A stretch of 64,000 nucleotides of DNA from Bombus terrestris. Taxonomy: Eukaryota; Arthropoda; Insecta; Hymenoptera; Apidae. Under the pieces are notes generated by a model, which saw nothing but the letters and a program-made list of their open reading frames with translations, did not search any database and had not been told where the DNA came from. How positions within the stretch are numbered: position 1 is the first letter of the stretch; the number at the start of each line of letters is the position of its first letter. Both the position numbers and the translations under genes were made by a program. This document shows, one piece after another, positions 38,782-48,566 of the stretch. The stretch is from positions 15,016,364 through 15,080,363 of the forward strand of contig NC_063272.1 in assembly GCF_910591885.1 (NCBI RefSeq). The letters run 5' to 3'.

Positions 38782-38971
38782 CTTGCCGACACCGGTGAGC
38801 TCCTTGACGCCTATCCTCCGCAGAAGAGCCGGAGGCGCTGGTGGAGGTGATTTGAGAAGAAGGGCGGCGTATCCATTCGGAAAGATTGGTTGCTCGTCAG
38901 AGCCGATGTTCTCGTCGCCGGAGCGACGTCGACGATGGGGGCTCGATGAAAGGTTTAACTTCTGAGCTGCT
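38782..38971 (-). CDS. internal exon of a kinesin-26 (KIF26/CG14535/VAB-8)-like gene
   Basis: On the minus strand the exon is bounded by a strong acceptor (TTTACATTTCAG) and a consensus donor (GGCAAG|GTAAGTTTAC). It is 190 nt long: one base completing a split codon, then 63 open codons ending in phase 0. The other frames contain stops. The product starts AAQKLNLSSS, has a basic HRRRR patch (residues 12-16), an acidic stretch around 19-26, PNGYAALLLKSPPPAPPALL at 31-50, and ends RRIGVKELTGVGK (51-63). From memory of the family, GVGK directly precedes VKVMLR, the first strand of the kinesin-26 motor domain, and a proline-rich linker lies before it. Kinesin-26 proteins bind microtubules but hydrolyse ATP poorly, and they act in cell and axon guidance. 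The exon call itself is strong. The family assignment rests on a short, low-complexity segment and is moderate. No Met is present, so this is not a first exon. Confidence 0.7.
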
Positions 38972-41900
38972 CTGAAATGTAAACAAGATACAGTATATTA
39001 TAATACTGCGATACCGATCCATCCTTGATATTACCATAAACCACATTAACTCGCAAGAACGAACCGAGTAAATCACGGAGGCGCAACGCACACGATCTCG
39101 CGTGTCTAATAAACTTTTCACGGGATGGAATTCGCCGGCAACAGACATACAAGGCACGCGCTGCGAAATCGAGGAACCGCTTAAATCTCAGGAGAGAAGA
39201 GCGCCGCGCCGGCAGACGGTCGTTCGTTCGTCTCGAACGTTTCCTGCGATGCCTATCTCGAAGATACGAAGGAGCCGTAGGAAAGGGTCGCTGGATTGCA
39301 GAAGGTATGTGTCTCGAGGGTGACTAGGTGACATACTCCGCGAGGCAGGCCGGTAATCAGCGAAGGTAATGTGCTGGAACCCCGTGCGCGTAGCAGGGCA
39401 CCGCGTTTAAAGGGGTGCGCCACCAGAAACTGGTCGAGTGAGATAGAAAGAGACAGACAGACGAACGAACAGAGAGAGAACAGGGTGAAGAGGTATAACA
39501 CTGGGACCATAGGGCTCACTTTTGGCGGGGCAGAGGACGTTTCAGGGGCTTGGTCGCCCTAACTTCTCCAGCCCTCGGGCCTCGTTAACCCACGCTCTGT
39601 GAAATTGGAAATACCAACGAGAGAGCCAACTCTCTCGCCCGCCCCTCGCCCACTTCCGCTCTCGCTCCTTCTTTCCCGTTCCATCGTACACGCAGTTCTC
39701 GTTGCGGTGTACGCGTACAAGCATTTGCAACCGCCCTGTAGGGCGTCATAAAAAATAGAAAGGACCGTGAACACGGGGGTGGACACGAACCAGTTATCAA
39801 CGTTCCCCATCAGCCACGACTTCCGGGCCGTATTACTCGTCCGAATAATCCGCATCGTTTGCCTCGCCTCTTCATGGACCGAGGCTAATAGTCTCACGAG
39901 AAGATACTATGCGCCTGGTAATCGTACTGGATGGCATGATTTTTTAACGCAACCACACGGTGCAACGACGACGGGACGTAAAAAATTCGTTACCGAGCTG
40001 AAGTGGTTCAGCTGGTGGAGATAAATTTTTGGTGGTGCCCGACGATACGTATAGTTGACCGAATAAAAGTGTCGCTATACTCGTTCAACTATCGCTACGA
40101 TCTACAACGAGTTTATAGTTTTTTCTATTATTTTCTATTATAGTTTATTCTTTTATTTTCGCGGCAGGACCATAAAAAACGAGATCGTTTCGACGACTTC
40201 AAACGGACGATTGATATTCAACGAGGTATCGTAAACGATAGACGAGAGCCAATAACATATCGTGACACGCGAATGACTATCGTAAAAATTATTCGTTTTT
40301 GAGCTCGCCAATCAACGACACCGTTGCCCATCCTAACGAGTTGCGGCCGCGAAATCATCGTATCGTTCGTCCCTTCCCCGAACGGCGGGACCTCCGGCAT
40401 TTCGACTTTTATGCCCGCTTTAATTATTTGCTGTCCCCTTCGGTGTCAGTTGTCAGCCGCGATTTTACCAACCGAAACTCGAACGAACGAATCGGCGCCG
40501 CTCGAATCCACCAACGATTTCCCAAACCGTTTTTACTGTCTGCTTTTTATTCGGTCACCGTCGATTTTTCAGCTACGCTCGACGATGCGTGCGACTGATC
40601 GTTCGCCGGAACCGTGATGTCGATAATCGAGGCGCCGACGAGCCATCGAAACGTCAACGTTGCGGCGGAGGAAAGAAAACTCGTTCGTAAATTGGTGACA
40701 GTCACCTGGATGACCGTCGATCGCTCGTCGAGTAGACGAAGGGACGCGAGAAACTTATTTCACTCGGTCAAATATTTAAACGAGAAAAGTAAGTTTCGAC
40801 TGGAGGGAAACTTCGGATACTTTGCGACAGCCAGACGTCAGAGTCAACAGTATGATCGAGGAAATGTACTTTGCGAGCAAGTCCCGTTCACGCGTCACTT
40901 TTCTGTTTCGTTCCATGCAGTCTACTTTAATTAAATTCCTTAATATTTGGTTGGTTGGAAAAGAGAGTAACATGACGCTCCTGTTCGGCAAATTAATATT
41001 GTTGGAAGGATATCGCAAAGAAAGATATAGTAGCCCCTTGATTCATTAGCATTTACAAACCTGTTGCGAACAGTACGACTCTACTGCAGCGAAAGGAAAC
41101 TCCAACGAATATCGTTGAACACGTAGCGTACAAGAGAACAGGCGTATGGCGCTTGTGAAGAACTGTAGAGCTATGTCGTAGATCTGACACGAGTTTGAAA
41201 TATGACAAGCTCGAGGGTATTTTACATCAAACACGCTAAATATAATCAAGTAGTGCTTCGGGTTTTTCTCGCGGCAGAATTTCATCAAAGAAAATGCCTG
41301 ATACTCGAGCGAACACGAAGGTCTCCCCTTTCGAAAGAGAAAAAAAAATCGGTCGCTTCTTTCATCAGCCGTAGCACGTTTCGAGAATCTGAAAACGAAG
41401 CGGCAGAGCCGGAGGACGCAGGTGCGCATCGCGCAAACGCAATCTACACATCAATCACGAGGAACAGATGCGTACTGGCGCTCGCGTGTTCTCAATCTTC
41501 GACGAGAGGTCATTTTCCCGTGTCTCTTTAATCGACGATCACCTGCGATATCACGAATGATAGAAAAATTCTAGCCACTTGTAAAAGAAATCAAGTGACC
41601 TCGTAAGAGCAGCAGCCAATTTTAAACCATAAAGATAGAAATGACTACACTTCGCTAATTGATTGCTATATAAACGTTGTAATAAATAGGATAGCGTGGA
41701 AATATTTTTTATGGTTCCTGTATTTGTTTCTTAGTTGCACGGTACTAACACAGCTGCGATTTGCTATTGATTCCCTCGCTGACAAAGTGAATGAGTTAAA
41801 AGGCATTAAAACGGCGAACGCTATAAAAATGTTCGCGTAATCCGATTGCAGCGGCATCGATCATACGTCGCTGACCGTGTCCGACGTTGACAGAGCCCGT

Positions 41901-42642
41901 CAGGGCCTCGCGTCTCGCCGCCACGGTCATAAATTTTCCCTCTCTTTCTCCTTCCTCTCTATTTTTTTTTTTTCCTCCCTTCCTCCACCGCACTCGCTTC
42001 TCCGTTTTATATCGTAACGAAAGCATCGAGGAGCAAAAAGAGAGGCACACTCGTAATTCGCGCGGAAATTACACGCTTAATTCGCGATGTTATTTACGAG
42101 CGAGCGGACACTCGCGCCCTCGACCGCCCTTCGTCCTTCTCCGGCCAACCTCCTTGGCAACTCGCCACGTATCTCGGCTTAATCAAGGAAATTATGGCGC
42201 GAAGCGCTTTAAACGTCGGGGGCCGTTAGCAAGGTCGCATATCTGTCGCTCCGACGCGACTGATACGCGGCTCGCTAGGAATTAAAAACTTCTAAAAAGA
42301 CGCGCGCACGCGAGCTTCCACGCCCAACGGCGCCGAGAATACATCAGCCGGCTTTTTCTCTGCTATGATCTCTCTTAGGGTTGGGCACGACCAGGCTGGA
42401 AGACAGGACGACGAAATTGATTAAAGTAATTGAGCAGGATCGTGATTCGGCAAATTAAAAACACTGTTTCGTGCGTTCGCGTTTTTCACGCGATGTGTAA
42501 TTACGGTGTTTAAAATTATCAACGCGTGCAAGTAGAATTTGTTATTTTTTGAGTCGAAAATAGTTTGAAAATTGCACACGATTTTCCATTTCCCATTGTT
42601 TCTCTCATTCGACTTACGCTGGCGATGGTTCGACAAACTTAC
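38972..42642. other. probable intron of the kinesin-26-like gene, nothing else assigned
   Basis: This lies 5' of the exon on its strand. Short frames occur on both strands. Two plus-strand donor-like sites are present: CAGAAG|GTATGTGT at 39306, preceded by an open stretch from a weak acceptor at 39191, and AAAA|GTAAGTTTC at 40789. Neither has a product I recognise. A pyrimidine-rich tract with a T12 run lies at about 41938-41987. The stretch at 41560-41720 is AT-rich. Confidence 0.45.
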
Positions 42643-42919
42643 CAATTCCGTTAGCTGTCTCTCTTCCCAGCCACTTGTTCATACTCCACTCTATCCAGCT
42701 ACCCGGAAACGGAAAGAAAACACCGAGTATTCCGGCGGAATGGATGGAGAACATCCGAGAGGGCGCGGATAGAAGTTCGGATAAACCACATCCCGGAGGT
42801 TCGGCTGGCGTCGAAACGACAAATCCTCGTCTCCCACCTCTGGCCCTCGGTGTCCCTGATTGAATTGCCATAATCGATTCGTGAAAAATCCCGTCCACGT
42901 ATTCAGCGGCCTCTCGCAT
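42643..42919 (-). CDS. possible first coding exon, 92 codons, family unknown
   Basis: On the minus strand an ATG in good context (GAGAAAATGC) opens a frame of 92 codons that reaches a consensus donor, GGAATTG|GTAAGTTTG, in phase 1. The product begins MREAAEYVDGIFHESIM and contains PAEPPGCGLSELL and a hydrophobic, tryptophan-containing stretch (about residues 70-84). I recognise no domain. The frame continues only about 9 codons past the donor. It is 3.7 kb upstream of, and on the same strand as, the kinesin-26-like exon. Its phase does not fit the preferred acceptor there, but it would fit the alternative AG two bases downstream (CAGAG|CAG). It could be the start of that gene, of another gene, or a chance frame. 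Confidence 0.25.
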
Positions 42920-43638
42920 TTTCTCTACATCCTACGCATTTCTATCGACTCCCCCTCTCCAACTACGTCCGCACTTCGAACGCTCAAGATAATCAAGAGG
43001 AGACTCTTTCTGTAATACTCCTTACGCCTACCATCCAACTGCTGTTCCAATCGATAGTTTTCAACGCGTACCGTGCCAAAATTCTTTCTCAACTACCGCC
43101 GATTGAAATTCTGAAATAAATTGTGAAAAAAATTCTCAATCGAGTCATCAATTTGTCGAACGTTTCGCGGATTACACGATACTGGGATCTTCTCTTTGCG
43201 GTTCAATAGAAATAATTCGCCACCGTTGCGATAAAGTAGATGAACCGAGGAGTGATAATTTAAAAGGAGAATGGAATCACGTTTGGTTGGTAACGAAACT
43301 CGCCTCAAATTTCTTCGAAGAACAATTATCCATCCGGATGCACCTTACCGCAGCGTATCGCACACGAAATTCGCAACAACTTCAGGAAACGGGCCGTGCG
43401 TGAGAAGGCCGTTTAACTTACATGGCCGTACGTGCTCGTTCTCGTGTCGTAAATCATACGGGATGCCGGCGAATGATCAGGGTGGGGGTACGTTAAGAGA
43501 AAGGCAAAGGATGCCTCAGCTGCTTGCAGCTACTAGCTTTGATCAAATTGTTTCCACCGTTTAACATCCCTTGTAGTTTTACGAGATACTCCTAGTATTT
43601 GGTCATAAAATATTCCTCTCTTTTCAAAAATAATGTAT
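42920..43638. other. non-coding stretch, nothing assigned
   Basis: Short frames only. A minus-strand donor-like site near 43347 (CTGCG|GTAAGG) follows a short open frame with a weak acceptor and is not called. I see no repeat. Confidence 0.45.
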
Positions 43639-43850
43639 TAGGTTTCTTACAACGTACAATGTTCAAACAAACGTGTTTTTTACAATACTGCACCTTCACA
43701 CAAACGAGAAACCAAGTCTGTGAAATGTCACGGTGTTTGTCTCAACAGAACAAAATGATTCGTACGTAATTCGTCAAAATAATATAAAACGAAAAACGTT
43801 GTGCGTCTATTATTTCCTCATAAAACGAAAGAAACTTTTCGGACGACCTA
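43639..43850. mobile_element. mariner-type MITE, copy 2 (left terminus damaged)
   Basis: The body is 43641-43848 (208 bp), flanked by TA. The right end, read outward, matches copy 1 (ACTTTTCGGACGACC, one change). The left end keeps only GGT followed by TTCTT, as if about 12 bp of the repeat had been deleted. The core of about 100 bp matches copy 1 at roughly 91 per cent. This copy also keeps extra sequence near the left (AACAAACGTGTTTTTTAC and neighbours) that is shortened in copy 1. It is non-coding and non-autonomous. Confidence 0.8.
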
Positions 43851-44289
43851 ATACTATCTCGATAGGTATTAAAAAGTCAAAGAATTTTCTTCGAGAACAT
43901 CAGTTCCAAAACATCCAGGTTTCGTATTAAGAAGGTCGACGTTGACAAAACGACATCTCGTTTCACGGGCTGAAAATCGCGATAATTCGGCAGCCTGTAT
44001 ACGTCGATAAAGCCGACGATAAGAATAGGATTCGCGGACGACGTCGTGATGCGACCGAAAGAAAAATGAAGCGAAAAGCTTGCGACCAAGCAAAAGCGGA
44101 AATTGCGGGCTACAGATGGACCGAACCCCTTGACGGGGTCCTTCAGTAGCGAGAGCCGACTCTTTGTGATCCTGCGCAACGCGATGTGTTTCATCCTGCA
44201 GACACATTACGCTCGAATTGATAAGAACGAAACAGAAAGGAGCGTCGGCCGAGGGAAGGCAAAATCGACGGGGTTGAGGGTGGAATGAT

Positions 44290-44319
44290 GGGGCGGTGGA
44301 GGGGAGGGAGAGGGTAGGG
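44290..44319 (+). other. G-quadruplex motif
   Basis: Five runs of three or more G on the plus strand (GGGG, GGGG, GGG, GGG, GGG) are separated by loops of 7, 1, 3 and 2 bases. This meets the usual G3-loop(1-7) definition of an intramolecular quadruplex. It lies inside a longer G-rich tract (about 44276-44320). Confidence 0.8.
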
Positions 44320-45204
44320 AAAATATCACCCAGGCTCCCTTCGATACGCGCGCCTACGTGTATATACGTACGCGAACTCGCCAAATTGATGTATATAGAA
44401 GAGGGATGAGCGCGGCTCCTCGTCCATCAGCGACGTGCACGGGGTTGGTTGCAACGAACGTTGGTGCAGGGGATGGATAGGTAGGGGCGATGTGCCGGCT
44501 CGTGGCAAGTGCAATGAAAAAAGCCGCGTATTTATCGGCCATGGAGAGAAAGTACAGAGCGGACTGGAACGGACCAGCGAGATGAAACAACGCGGGGAAG
44601 GAAAAGAAAGGGGTGTGGGCAGATTCGCGAAAAAGTAATCCCGCCGGGATACTGTGAAATATAGTTACGCTTTCGCGTCTACACAGACCCCAGGGGTGTC
44701 TTGCAGTTACGTGACAGACGATCGGTTCGTTTCATACTACGTTACACGGGTAATTTTCCAATATTGTCCTGATTCATTCGTCGTATTAACGACAGGATGG
44801 AAGAAGTACCTTCTTAACGGGGATCCGTGACTCGTCTGTCTTGAGCGGCCATAAATATTCAAGAAGGCGACGACAACGATCGGGAAGAAAATCGGGGAGA
44901 ACGGAGGTGATCCGACAACGCGCGAGCAACCGTGGAAATCTGATTTGTGTTACGGAAAAGTTTGATTGCCGTTGCCATCGAGAGGGCCGTCTTTCTCATT
45001 CTCTCTTCGAAGACCGTTCTCGACTACCGATCGCCTCCTCGACCACGTCTGATGGAAATATTCGACGACTTATCGTGTTACTCGTGAATCCGAATCGTCT
45101 GCTAGACTTTCTACCGCTGGTAAACTTAATTTTTTGCCTCGTAAACTCTACGCTGCTAGGATTCCAGCGAAGTTATAATCAAGTATGAAAAATTCGGTAG
45201 CCTT

Positions 45205-45221
45205 AAAAAAAAAAAAAAAAA
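45205..45221. repeat. A17 mononucleotide run
   Basis: Seventeen consecutive A on the plus strand. There is no upstream RNA-gene or retroposon body that I can recognise, so I do not call it a retroposon tail. Confidence 0.9.
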
Positions 45222-46763
45222 CAATCGATTTAGATTACACGACTTCGAAAATCGAGTACCTACGTACTCGGTAACTTGGTAAGTTAGGGCGACCGGTTTC
45301 GCGCGAATGCTTTAATTTAAAGATCGAACTTTGAGATTCACGAGGGAAACCACGACTCGTAAAATGTTCGACAATTCCCCGGAACGGCTAATGGTCGACG
45401 GAAGATCAACGATTCGACACGGTTCTAGCGACGGAAAGCGCGCATCGCTGCTGCAAATGACTATGTAAATACTCGCGGCGCCTTCGAAGCGGCGAACAAG
45501 CGTTCGCAAGTTCGCGGAAACTTGCCGGAAGAGTTATTTGCGCGCGCAGTTCCGTAGCCGCGTAGCCCAGAGAAATATGAATGCACCTGGGGATTCGCCT
45601 GGCCTTTTACCACGGCGACGTAAAACCTTCCGGTCCAGAAACGGTGGTGTTCCGTTCGCGAGCTCGTTTCGCTTCAACTTTCCGGCGTCTTCGCGAATTT
45701 CACCTACGACAGCTTTACGCGGCCCGTTCGTCACGTCGAAAACGTATTTTACCAAGCAATTTCGCAGTTTCCCGTCAAGGTTCAATTTGAAACGCGTTCG
45801 CGATTCAATAAGAAAGATAATTATTTTTTAGATTGCGTAGCGAAAATGTAGATTGTTACGTATTATTACGATAAGTAAAAAACGAAACGACGTGAAAATT
45901 GTTATTCGTTGGTAGCGGATAGGAGGAAAAATCGTGGCGCAAAGGTCGTGCTCGAAGGGGTGCATTTCTTGGAGCGCGCGCGTCGCTGTTTGAAGGGACC
46001 GGGCATTTATTGGGCGGATAGAATTTTATTGGCGCAATATCGAGTAACTTTCATTTGTCAACAGTGACGATGCTCGTTGGCTGTCGGTTCTCTTCAAAGC
46101 GAGAGCCAGTCACATGTCGGTGGGACGAATAAATTTTCGATAAACCGACGTCGACGGGCGACGATCGCTCCGATTTCGCTGTCCCGACGACGCGACGGCG
46201 CGTATCGAATTTCCGTCGCCGAAATAACGCTGAAATATGCCACGCGCATGACAGGAGCACGTCTGAGCACCGAATCCCTCAAAATAAATCATATCGTTGC
46301 CGGAAGTTTCGCTCGATATCAAGATGTTAACCCGTCGATTATCGTTCCTGTGACCCGTAAAAAGTTTGAGAACATTGAAAAGATCGTACGGTAGTTTGCC
46401 ACCGTGCGATATAAAATTCATAAACACGAAGAAGATTAACTTTGCGAAGACTAACTTCTTACGAGACTGTTCTCGTGTGGCAGATATCGACCGCAAGACA
46501 TTGAACGGTCTACGCGACCAGGAAGGAAAACAACTACCTCTGGGTTAAAGATAATAAATCGAAACTGGCAAAGCTGCCTCCGATTCGATTGCTCGAATAC
46601 TCCCGCAGGGAGCGCGAGTTCGTCGACTAGTCGGTGCTCGTCTACGCGAGGAACACGTTAACAAGCGAGAAAGCGGGACGAGGGAGAGGGGATAGCGAGC
46701 TCGTAGATCACGAGGAAGCGTCGAAGCTTCGAAATATCGAGGGGTTGGAGTCTGGTTAGCATA

Positions 46764-46827
46764 ATGTCAGCCGGGAGCGACGGCAAGAAAACGGCGTATA
46801 GGCAGAGGGAGAGGGATAGGGACCCAG
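46764..46827 (+). CDS. candidate first coding exon, 21 codons, family unknown
   Basis: An ATG in fair context (GCATAATGT) opens 21 codons and one further base, then a consensus donor CCCAG|GTAAGA. The product begins MSAGSDGKKTAYRQRERD, a short, hydrophilic, highly charged N-terminus typical of a cytosolic or nuclear protein start. There is no signal peptide. The junction is in phase 1. I do not recognise the protein. No convincing partner exon was found downstream on the plus strand before the window ends, so the first intron would exceed 17 kb. It lies on the strand opposite the kinesin-26-like exon. The consensus donor is the main support. The ATG could also be a chance one inside an untranslated exon. 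Confidence 0.4.
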
Positions 46828-48478
46828 GTAAGACGGTGAGGAATTTCTTAAAAATGTCAGACAGGACTTTGGCATAGTCGCGGGGGAGAAGTCACGCGTT
46901 CTATACGGGCTGCCATGAAATTTCGCGTTATCGACAGTCTGGGGAAGGTAGCGCGCGGTGTTAAAGCGGTAAAATATTCCCGTAGGTGTGGATCGAGGTT
47001 ATAGAAAGTCTCGCTATCGGGCAACTATCGATGCCTGTAAAACGCTCTGTAAATTACCTCCGGCAACGCCCGGAGACTTTCCAAAGATTTTACGTTCGTT
47101 GAATCCCAAGGTTCATCAGATTTATGATTATAGAGAATCTCGAATAACGGCGCAACTTGGCCTATCCCTGTTTCCATTTAATTCCTTACGAATCGCCTTG
47201 GTGCCTCGTACGTTTACAATCGAACACGCGAAGCGAACAAACGCAACCATTATGGTTCCATTTCATCTTGCCTGACATATAATCGTCCCATTTTCTTGCC
47301 TGTTCCGTGACGAAAGTATTAGCGCGAGTTTCCTTCATGTTACCAGCGGATCGACTATACGGAAATGTAACGTTCCACTAACAGGCGACGCGTGCTGATT
47401 TGGAAAACCTCCACCGCCTGATACCCTTTGCCGGAACGACGCTCGTTTGTCTTCCGGTAGCTAGCACGCTCCTCGAACCTGTAAAGGGAATCTTCAAGGG
47501 TTACCGGAGTTACGGTGCACTTAAATATGACACTACGTACCGTGGCAAGTAACGCGTGTCACTAAACCCAAGGAACCTGGCGGATTGCACCGAAGAGTTT
47601 ATAGCCGTTCGCGCGACAGCTAAACGCTCGCCACGTTCGCCTACTGGTCCGTGAGACGTACGATATTACGAATACGATGAAACAGCGTTAATACGTCCGA
47701 CTCGTTAACATTTATCTCCGAGTAATAAAGCGAAAGCACAGGCTTCGACCGCGAGAGATCATGTTTCTCTCTTCTCATTCCTCGGGTTTTCTTTCTCGGT
47801 TTCCGCTGCCCCCCCCCCTTCCTCACGGCGTTCCATCAGTTTAATCTTCTACCAGCAAGTCGATAAAACGTCACGACGCGAGACGACACCGACGTATTCT
47901 TTTTCTTCTAGTAGACGAAGCTCGGTACACGCCCAGTTTCATCCCAACTTGGTAACGCGTCCCGTATCGTAACGCTGATATTGAACGCGAACTAAAGCGT
48001 ATTATCCATAAAAATATTTCCTCCCTGTTTACGTATCCCTCTCCGTTGTTGTATGGAAAGCTCGTGGAAATTTCGCGGGGATACCCGTCACGCAGCCGCG
48101 CTAATATTTATGGTACCATCGCGCTTATTGAGAGACGTTCGGGATGCCTGCTCGACTTACCGCCACGCGGAATTTCTCTTCAGAGATTCGCCGTCGCGGC
48201 CGCGAAATATAACATGACCCTTAATGCTACTCGAGACCCCGTGTAATATCTCTAATGCTACCCCGGGCGAACTGGAACCGGGACGTCTCCGATAATACAC
48301 TTTTCCACTCCATCCTCGCGTTCTCTTCTCGGCTGTCTCCTTCCTCATCCTCATCCTCCTCCTCCTCCTCGTCGTCTTCCTTCGCCTCTTTGCTCGCTGG
48401 CTTTCGCGCAATTACCTGCCGAGACGTCGTCCATTTCCCTCGAGATCCTGACTAAGGAGTCGGTTGGACAGACTTTAC
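46828..48478. other. possible intron of the candidate gene at 46764, nothing else assigned
   Basis: This begins with the donor GTAAGA. There are short frames only. A C10 run is at 47809-47818, and a (TCC/TCA)n tract is at about 48340-48376. No splice-bounded exon was found on the plus strand. Confidence 0.4.
48340..48376. repeat. (TCC)n / (TCA)n trinucleotide tract
   Basis: TCC and TCA units in tandem, ending in TCGTCGTCTTCC. Translated frames give artefactual Ser or Arg/Gly runs. Confidence 0.85.
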
Positions 48479-48566
48479 CGGGATCCAACTCGCCGCACCG
48501 ACAATGTAACAGGACGCCACAACCGGCAGTAGTATAGACGTTGTTGCGGTCAGCCGCGGCTGCCTT
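48479..48566 (-). CDS. possible internal exon, 88 nt, cysteine-containing product
   Basis: On the minus strand a fair acceptor with a pyrimidine-rich lead (TTTGGCTTCAACTACTCAG) is followed by 29 open codons plus one base and the donor CCCG|GTAAAG. The product contains AAAADRNNVYTTAGCG and then a C-x-C pair in LLHCRCGELDP, which could be part of a small cysteine-rich domain. I do not recognise it. The donor is only partly consensus and the exon is short, so chance is a real possibility. Confidence 0.2.

Larger units (their letters stand above)
43851..46763. other. non-coding stretch, nothing assigned
   Basis: A 171-codon minus-strand frame (43869-44384) overlaps the G-rich tract and has no recognisable domain. 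An A17 run lies at 45205-45221. Several frames around 45534-46496 are open on both strands and resemble nothing known. The last few hundred bases would be the 5' flank or leader of the candidate first exon at 46764. I see no clear TATA box there. Confidence 0.45.

Noticed and set aside
39253..39519. Minus-strand frame starting with a hydrophobic stretch like a signal peptide
   Set aside because: The hydrophobic run comes from a TCTCTCTGTC-rich tract, and the frame ends without a recognisable mature protein. The donor-like site at 39333 is weak.
45205..45221. A17 run as a retroposon tail
   Set aside because: No SINE-like body, promoter boxes or target duplication could be recognised on either side.
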